Source of the DNA: Apostichopus japonicus
Lineage: Eukaryota; Echinodermata; Holothuroidea; Aspidochirotida; Stichopodidae
Direction of reading: 5' to 3'
DNA: 64,000 nt
NCBI RefSeq assembly: GCF_037975245.1
Contig: NC_092563.1
Span: 10,817,001 to 10,881,000 of the forward strand
This document shows, piece by piece, positions 57,323 through 64,000 of the stretch; position 1 is the first letter of the stretch; every line of letters starts with the position of its first letter. The translations under genes were made by a program, and so were the position numbers. Under the pieces are notes generated by a model. It did no database searches. It saw only the letters and a list, made by a program, of their open reading frames with translations, and was not told the origin of the DNA.

Positions 57323-58332
57323 GTGCGGTACCGAACAATTGAATTTGCGGTACCGATAAAATCAATGTGCGGTACCGATATATCGAATATGCGGTACCGA
57401 TCAATTCGAATTTGCGATACCGATCAATCGAATATTCGGGAACGATCAATCGAATGTGCGGTACCGATCAATCGTATGTGCGGTACCGATAAATGGAATG
57501 TGCGATACCGATCAATCGAATGTGCGATACCGATCAAAAGAATGTGCAGTACCGATCATCGAATGTGCGGTACCGAACAATCGAATGTGCGGTACAGATA
57601 AAATGCATGTGCGGTACCGATCGATTGAATGTGCGGTACCGAACAATCGAATGTGCGGTACAGATAAATCGCATGTGCGATACCGATTAATGGAATGTTC
57701 GGTACCGATCAATCGAATGTTCGGTACCGATAAATCGAATGTGCGGTACCGATCAATCGAATGTTCGGTACCGATCAATGGAATGTTCGGTACCGATAAT
57801 TCGAATGTGCAGTAACGATCGATCAATCGAATGTGCGGTACCGAACAATTGAATTTGCGGTACCGATAAAATCAATGTGCGGTACCGATATATCGAATAT
57901 GCGGTACCGATCAATTCGAATTTGCGATACCGATCAATCGAATATTCGGGAACGATCAATCGAATGTGCGGTACCGATCAATCGTATGTGCGGTACCGAT
58001 AAATGGAATGTGCGATACCGATCAATCGAATGTGCGGTACCGATCAAAAGAATGTGCAGTACCGATCATCGAATGTGCGGTACCGAACAATCGAATGTGC
58101 GGTACAGATAAAATGCATGTGCGGTACCGATCGATTGAATGTGCGGTACCGATCAATCGAATTTGCGGTACCGATAAATCGAATGTGCGGTACCGATTAA
58201 TCGAATGTGCGGTACCGATCAATCTAATGTTCGGTACCGATCAATCGAATGTTTGGTACCGATAAAATGAATGTGCAGTAACGATCGATCAATCGAATGT
58301 GCGGTACCGTTCAATCGAATATGCGGTACCGA
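57323..58332 (+). repeat. 510-bp tandem duplication in the satellite
   Basis: The block beginning 'ACCGAACAATTGAATTTGCGG' at about 57330 recurs at about 57840. The shared rare variants GATCAATTCGAATTTGCGAT, ATTCGGGAACGATC and GATCATCGAATG all recur 510 bp apart. Confidence 0.85.
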
Positions 58333-61300
58333 TAAATCGAATATTCGGGAACGATCAATCGAATGTGCGGTACCGATCAATCGTATGTGCGATACCGATC
58401 AAAAGAATGTGCAGTACCGATCATCGAATGTGCGGTACCGAACAATCGAATGTGCCATACCAAACACTCGAATGTGCAGTACAGATCAATCGAATGTGCG
58501 ATACCGAACGATCGAATATGCGGTACCGATCGATCGAATGTTCAGTACCGATCAATCGAATGTTCGGTACCGATCAATCGAATGTTCGGTAGCGATCAAT
58601 CGAAAGTGCGGTACCGATCAATCGAATGTGCGGTACCGAACAATCGAATGTTCGGTACCGATAAATCGAATGTGCGGTACCGATATATCGAATGTGCGGC
58701 ACCGATAAATCGAATGTGCGGTACCGATCAATCGAATGTGCGGTACCGATCAATCGAATGTGCGGTACCGATCAATCGAATGTGCGGTACCGATCAATCG
58801 AATTAGCGGTACCGAACAATCGAATGTGCGGTACCGATCAATCGATTGTGCGGTACCAAACGATCGAATGTGCGGTACCGATAAAATGAATATGCTGTAC
58901 CGATCGATCGAATATGCGCTACCGATCAATGGAATGTGCGGTATCAATAAATCGAATGTGCGATACCGATCAATCGAATGTGCCGTACTGATATATCGAA
59001 TATGCGGTACCGATCAATCGAATGTGCGATACCGAACAATCGAATGTTCGGTACCGATCAATCGAATACGCGGTACCGATCAATCGAATATTCGGTACCG
59101 ATCAACCGAATGTGTGGTACCGATCAATCGAATGTGCGGTACCGAACAATCGAATGTGCGGTACCGATCAATCGAATGTGCGGTACCGATAACACAAATT
59201 TGCGATACCGATCGATCGAATGTGCAGTACCGACCAATCGAATGTTCGGTTCCGATCAATCGAATGTGCGGTACCGATCAATCGAATGTGCGGTACCGAA
59301 CAATCGAATGTGCGGTACCGAACAATCGAATGTGCGGTACAGATAAATCGCATGTGCGATACCGATTAATAGAATGTTCGGTACCGATCAATCGAATGTT
59401 CGGTACCGATAAATCGAATGTGCGGTACCAATTAATCGAATGTTCGGTACCGATCAATCGAATGTTTGGTACCGATAATTCGAATGTGCAGTAACGATCG
59501 ATCAATCGAATGTGCGGTACCGAACAATTGAATTTGCGGTACCGATAAAATCAATGTGCGGTACCGATATATCGAATATGCGGTACCGATCAATCGAATG
59601 TGCGGTAACGATCAATCGAATGTGCGGTACCGATCAATCGTATGTGCGGTACCGATAAATGGAATGTGCGATACCGATCAATCGAATGTGCGATACAGAA
59701 CGATCGAATATGCGGTACCGATAGATCGAATGTTCAGTACCGATCAATCGAATGTTCGGTACCGATCAATCAAATGTTCGGTACCGATCAAGCGAATGTT
59801 CGGTACCGATCAATCGAAAGTGCGGTACCGATCAATCGAATGTGCGGTACCGAACAATTGAATTTGCGGTACCGATAAAATCAATGTGCGGTACCGATAT
59901 ATCGAATATGCGGTACCGATCAATTCGAATTTGCGATACCGATCAATCGAATATTCGGGAACGATCAATCGAATGTGCGGTACCGATCAATCGTATGTGC
60001 GGTACCGATAAATGGAATGTGCGATACCGATCAATCGAATGTGCGATACCGATCAAAAGAATGTGCAGTACCGATCATCGAATGTGCGGTACCGAACAAT
60101 CGAATGTGCGGTACAGATAAAATGCATGTGCGGTACCGATCGATTGAATGTGCGGTACCGATCAATCGAATTTGCGGTACCGATAAATCGAATGTGCGGT
60201 ACCGATTAATCGAATGTGCGGTACCGATCAATCTAATGTTCGGTACCGATCAATCGAATGTTTGGTACCGATAAAATGAATGTGCAGTAACGATCGATCA
60301 ATCGAATGTGCGGTACCGTTCAATCGAATATGCGGTACCGATAAATCGAATATTCGGGAACGATCAATCGAATGTGCGGTACCGATCAATCGTATGTGCG
60401 ATACCGATCAAAAGAATGTGCAGTACCGATCATCGAATGTGCGGTACCGAACAATCGAATGTGCGGTACCGAACAATCGAATGTGCCATACCAAACACTC
60501 GAATGTGCAGTACAGATCAATCGAATGTGCGATACCGAACGATCGAATATGCGGTACCGATCGATCGAATGTTCAGTACCGATCAATCGAATGTTCGGTA
60601 CCGATCAATCGAATGTTCGGTAGCGATCAATCGAATGTGCGGTACCGATCAATCGAATGTGCGGTACCGAACAATCGAATGTTCGGTACCGATAAATCGA
60701 ATGTGCGGTACCGATATATCGAATGTGCGGCACCGATAAATCGAATGTGCGGTACCGATCAATCGAATGTGCGGTACCGATCAATCGAATGTGCGGTACC
60801 GATCAATCGAATGTGCGGTACCGATCAATCGAATTAGCGGTACCGAACAATCGAATGTGCGGTACCGATCAATCGATTGTGCGGTACCAAACGATCGAAT
60901 GTGCGGTACCGATAAAATGAATATGCTGTACCGATCGATCGAATATGCGCTACCGATCAATGGAATGTGCGGTATCAATAAATCGAATGTGCGATACCGA
61001 TCAATCGAATGTGCCGTACTGATATATCGAATATGCGGTACCGATCAATCGAATGTGCGATACCGAACAATCGAATGTTCGGTACCGATCAATCGAATAC
61101 GCGGTACCGATCAATCGAATATTCGGTACCGATCAACCGAATGTGTGGTACCGATCAATCGAATGTGCGGTACCGAACAATCGAATGTGCGGTACCGATC
61201 AATCGAATGTGCGGTACCGATAACACAAATTTGCGATACCGATCGATCGAATGTGCAGTACCGACCAATCGAATGTTCGGTTCCGATCAATCGAATGTGC

Positions 61301-61880
61301 GGTACCGATCAATCGAATGTGCGGTACCGAACAATCGAATGTGCGGTACCGAACAATCGAATGTGCGGTACAGATAAATCGCATGTGCGATACCGATTAA
61401 TAGAATGTTCGGTACCGATCAATCGAATGTTCGGTACCGATAAATCGAATGTGCGGTACCAATTAATCGAATGTTCGGTACCGATCAATCGAATGTTTGG
61501 TACCGATAATTCGAATGTGCAGTAACGATCGATCAATCGAATGTGCGGTACCGAACAATTGAATTTGCGGTACCGATAAAATCAATGTGCGGTACCGATA
61601 TATCGAATATGCGGTACCGATCAATCGAATATTCGGTAACGATCAATCGAATGTGCGGTACCGATCAATCGTATGTGCGGTACCGATAAATGGAATGTGC
61701 GATACCGATCAATCGAATGTGCGATACAGAACGATCGAATATGCGGTACCGATAGATCGAATGTTCAGTACCGATCAATCGAATGTTCGGTACCGATCAA
61801 TCAAATGTTCGGTACCGATCAAGCGAATGTTCGGTACCGATCAATCGAAAGTGCGGTACCGATCAATCGAATGTGCGGTA
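57833..61880 (+). repeat. About 2.0-kb tandem higher-order duplication in the satellite
   Basis: Markers at 57966, 58022, 58271 and 58363 recur at +2009 bp (59975, 60031, 60280, 60372). Markers at 58692, 58736, 58978, 59168 and 59278 recur at +2031 bp. The change of offset is exactly one 22-bp unit, inserted near 60440-60470. A third partial copy starts near 62739 and runs to about 63730. Confidence 0.92.
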
Positions 61881-61928
61881 CCGATCAATCGAGTTTGCGG
61901 TACCGAACAATCGAATGTGCGGTACCGA

Positions 61929-62466
61929 TCAATCGAATGTGCGGTACCGATAACACAAATTTGCGATACCGATCGATCGAATGTGCAGTACCGACCAATC
62001 GAATGTTCGGTTCCGATCAATCGAATGTGCGGTACCGATCAATCGAATGTGCGGTACCGAACAATCGAATGTGCGGTACCGAACAATCGAATGTGCGGTA
62101 CAGATAAATCGCATGTGCGATACCGATTAATGGAATGTTCGGTACCGATCAATCGAATGTTCGGTACCGATCAAGCGAATGTTCGGTACCGATCAATCGA
62201 AAGTGCGGTACCGATCAATCGAATGTGCGGTACCGATCAATCGAGTTTGCGGTACCGAACAATCGAATGTGCGGTACCGATCAATCGAATGTGCGGTACC
62301 GATAACACAAATTTGCGATACCGATCGATCGAATGTGCAGTACCGACCAATCGAATGTTCGGTTCCGATCAATCGAATGTGCGGTACCGATCAATCGAAT
62401 GTGCGGTACCGAACAATCGAATGTGCGGTACCGAACAATCGAATGTGCGGTACAGATAAATCGCAT
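61929..62466 (+). repeat. 352-bp (16-unit) duplication in the satellite
   Basis: The block with the marker 'GATAACACAAATTTGCGATACC' at 61949 recurs at 62301, exactly 352 bases (16 x 22) later, with flanking variants also repeated. Confidence 0.85.
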
Positions 62467-64000
62467 GTGCGATACCGATTAATGGAATGTTCGGTACCGA
62501 TCAATCGAATGTTCGGTACCGATAAATCGAATGTGCGGTACCGATCAATCGAAAGTTCGGTACCGATCAATGGAATGTTCGGTACCGATAATTCGAATGT
62601 GCAGTAACGATCGATCAATCGAATGTGCGGTACCGAACAATTGAATTTGCGGTACCGATCAATCGAATGTTCGGTACCGATCAATGGAATGTTCGGTACC
62701 GATAATTCGAATGTGCAGTAACGATCGATCAATCGAATGTGCGGTACCGAACAATTGAATTTGCGGTACCGATAAAATCAATGTGCGGTACCGATATATC
62801 GAACATGCGGTACCGATCAATTCGAATTTGCGATACCGATCAATCGAATATTCGGGAACGATCAATCGAATGTGCGGTACCGATCAATCGTATGTGCGGT
62901 ACCGATAAATGGAATGTGCGGTACCGAACAATCGAATGTGCGGTACAGATAAAATGCATGTGCGGTACCGATCGATCGAATGTGCGGTACCGATCAATCG
63001 AATTTGCGGTACCGATAAATCGAATGTGCGGTACCGATTAATCGAATGTGCGGTACCGATCAATCTAATGTTCGGTACCGATCAATCGAATGTTTGGTAC
63101 CGATAAAATGAATGTGCAGTAACGATCGATCAATCGAATGTGCGGTACCGTTCAATCGAATATGCGGTACCGATCAATCGAATATTCGGGAACGATCAAT
63201 CGAATGTGCGGTACCGATCAATCGTATGTGCGATACCGATCAAAAGAATGTGCAGTACCGATCATCGAATGTGCGGTACCGAACAATCGAATGTGCCATA
63301 CCAAACACTCGAATGTGCAGTACAGATCAATCGAATGTGCGATACCGAACGATCGAATATGCGGTACCGATCGATCGAATGTTCAGTACCGATCAATCGA
63401 ATGTTCGGTACCGAACAATCGAATGTTCGGTAGCGATCAATCGAATGTTCGGTACCGATCAATCGAATGTGCGGTACCGAACAATCGAATGTTCGGTACC
63501 GATAAATCGAATGTGCGGTACCGATATATCGAATGTGCGGCACCGATAAATCGAATGTGCGGTACCGATCAATCGAATGTGCGGTACCGATCAATCGAAT
63601 GTGCGGTACCGATCAATCGAATGTGCGGTACCGATCAATCGAATTAGCGGTACCGAACAATCGAATGTGCGGTACCGGTCAATCGATTGTGCGGTACCAA
63701 ACGATCGAATGTGCGGTACCGATAAAATGAATATGCGGTACCGATAGATCGAATGTTCAGTACCGATCAATCGAATGTTCGGTACCGATCAATCAAATGT
63801 TCGGTACCGATCAAGCGAATGTTCGGTACCGATCAATCGAAAGTGCGGTACCGATCAATCGAATGTGCGGTACCGATCAATCGAGTTTGCGGTACCGAAC
63901 AATCGAATGTGCGGTACCGATCAATCGAATGTGCGGTACCGATAACACAAATTTGCGATACCGATCGATCGAATGTGCAGTACCGATCAATCGAATGTTC

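Larger units (their letters stand above)
50819..64000 (+). repeat. 22-bp satellite array, about 600 units, continues beyond the window
   Basis: The consensus unit is CGGTACCGATC followed by AATCGAATGTG (22 bases), with frequent variants: GATAAA for GATCAA, GAACAA, TTCGG for TGCGG, CGATCGATCG, and single-base indels. GGTACC recurs nearly every 22 bases. 22 is 1 mod 3 and the consensus lacks a stop in all six frames. A 66-bp cycle therefore encodes a 22-residue repeat on each strand (plus: ECAVPINRMCGTDQ...; minus: GTAHSIDRYRTFDLS...). The 50.8-52.3 kb part is the most diverged; 52.3 kb onward is increasingly homogeneous, with higher-order duplications. Confidence 0.98.

Noticed and set aside
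50819-64000. CRISPR-like array of short direct repeats
   Set aside because: The 22-bp units are directly adjacent with no unique spacers, and the context is eukaryotic.
50819-64000. Telomeric repeat
   Set aside because: The unit does not resemble TTAGGG or other known telomere motifs and contains long, heterogeneous variants.
1-64000. tRNA or rRNA genes
   Set aside because: No cloverleaf with A/B-box-like words and no rRNA core motifs were noticed on either strand. A covariance-model scan would be needed to exclude weak cases.

Overview
This is a 64 kb window of animal nuclear DNA, not bacterial or viral. It contains one split gene with introns of 7-9 kb, AT-rich introns full of transposon debris, and more than ten mobile-element copies from at least seven classes (Penelope-like, Ty3/Gypsy, DIRS-like, Tx1/L1-like LINE, hAT-type MITEs, a TA-flanked DNA element and a foldback element). 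A nicotinamidase gene together with dispersed repeats rich in paired AGGTCA half-sites points to a marine invertebrate. An echinoderm or other invertebrate deuterostome is my best guess, held weakly.

Region 1 (1-36.4 kb): five exons of a plus-strand nicotinamidase gene (1370-1494, 10185-10299, 17784-17912, 24644-24955, 34095-34171). Their splice phases agree, and they carry the Asp, Lys and Cys catalytic residues and the Asp/His metal ligands. The 5' exon or exons are not visible, and a probable 3' UTR or alternative terminal exon lies at 36239. Introns hold, in order: a decayed Ty3/Gypsy copy (minus, 2370-5840) with a 53-bp minisatellite grown from its integrase codons; a 1.14-kb hAT MITE (7382-8519); a chromodomain Gypsy copy (minus, 12507-16748) split by a 1.67-kb hAT MITE (13492-15160); a 2.75-kb TA-flanked inverted-repeat element (18316-21062); a third hAT MITE (21765-22417); and a DIRS-like copy that has lost its reverse transcriptase (about 25.4-27.65 kb). 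A Penelope-like GIY-YIG remnant precedes the first visible exon.

Region 2 (36.4-41.5 kb): no recognised gene. It holds degenerate dispersed or tandem repeats, one with an approximately 294-bp period, and two more MITEs with target-site duplications.

Region 3 (41.5-50.8 kb): a small 22-bp satellite block (41578-42128); a frameshifted THAP zinc-finger remnant (about 42464-42690); a 4.1-kb foldback element (42814-46944) whose long inverted arms are built of approximately 300-bp tandem units and whose loop holds a 93-bp perfect palindrome; and a 5'-truncated Tx1/L1-like LINE (minus, 47490-50815) broken by two hAT MITEs.

Region 4 (50.82-64 kb, running off the window): about 600 copies of a 22-bp satellite with higher-order duplications of 352, 466, 510, 973 and about 2,010-2,031 bp. 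The monomer length is 1 mod 3 and the consensus has no stop in any of six frames, so it yields ORFs of up to 303 codons on both strands that are almost certainly not genes.

The only cellular gene I can support is the nicotinamidase. The most unusual structures are the six-frame-open satellite, the foldback element with an adjacent THAP remnant, and the integrase-derived minisatellite.
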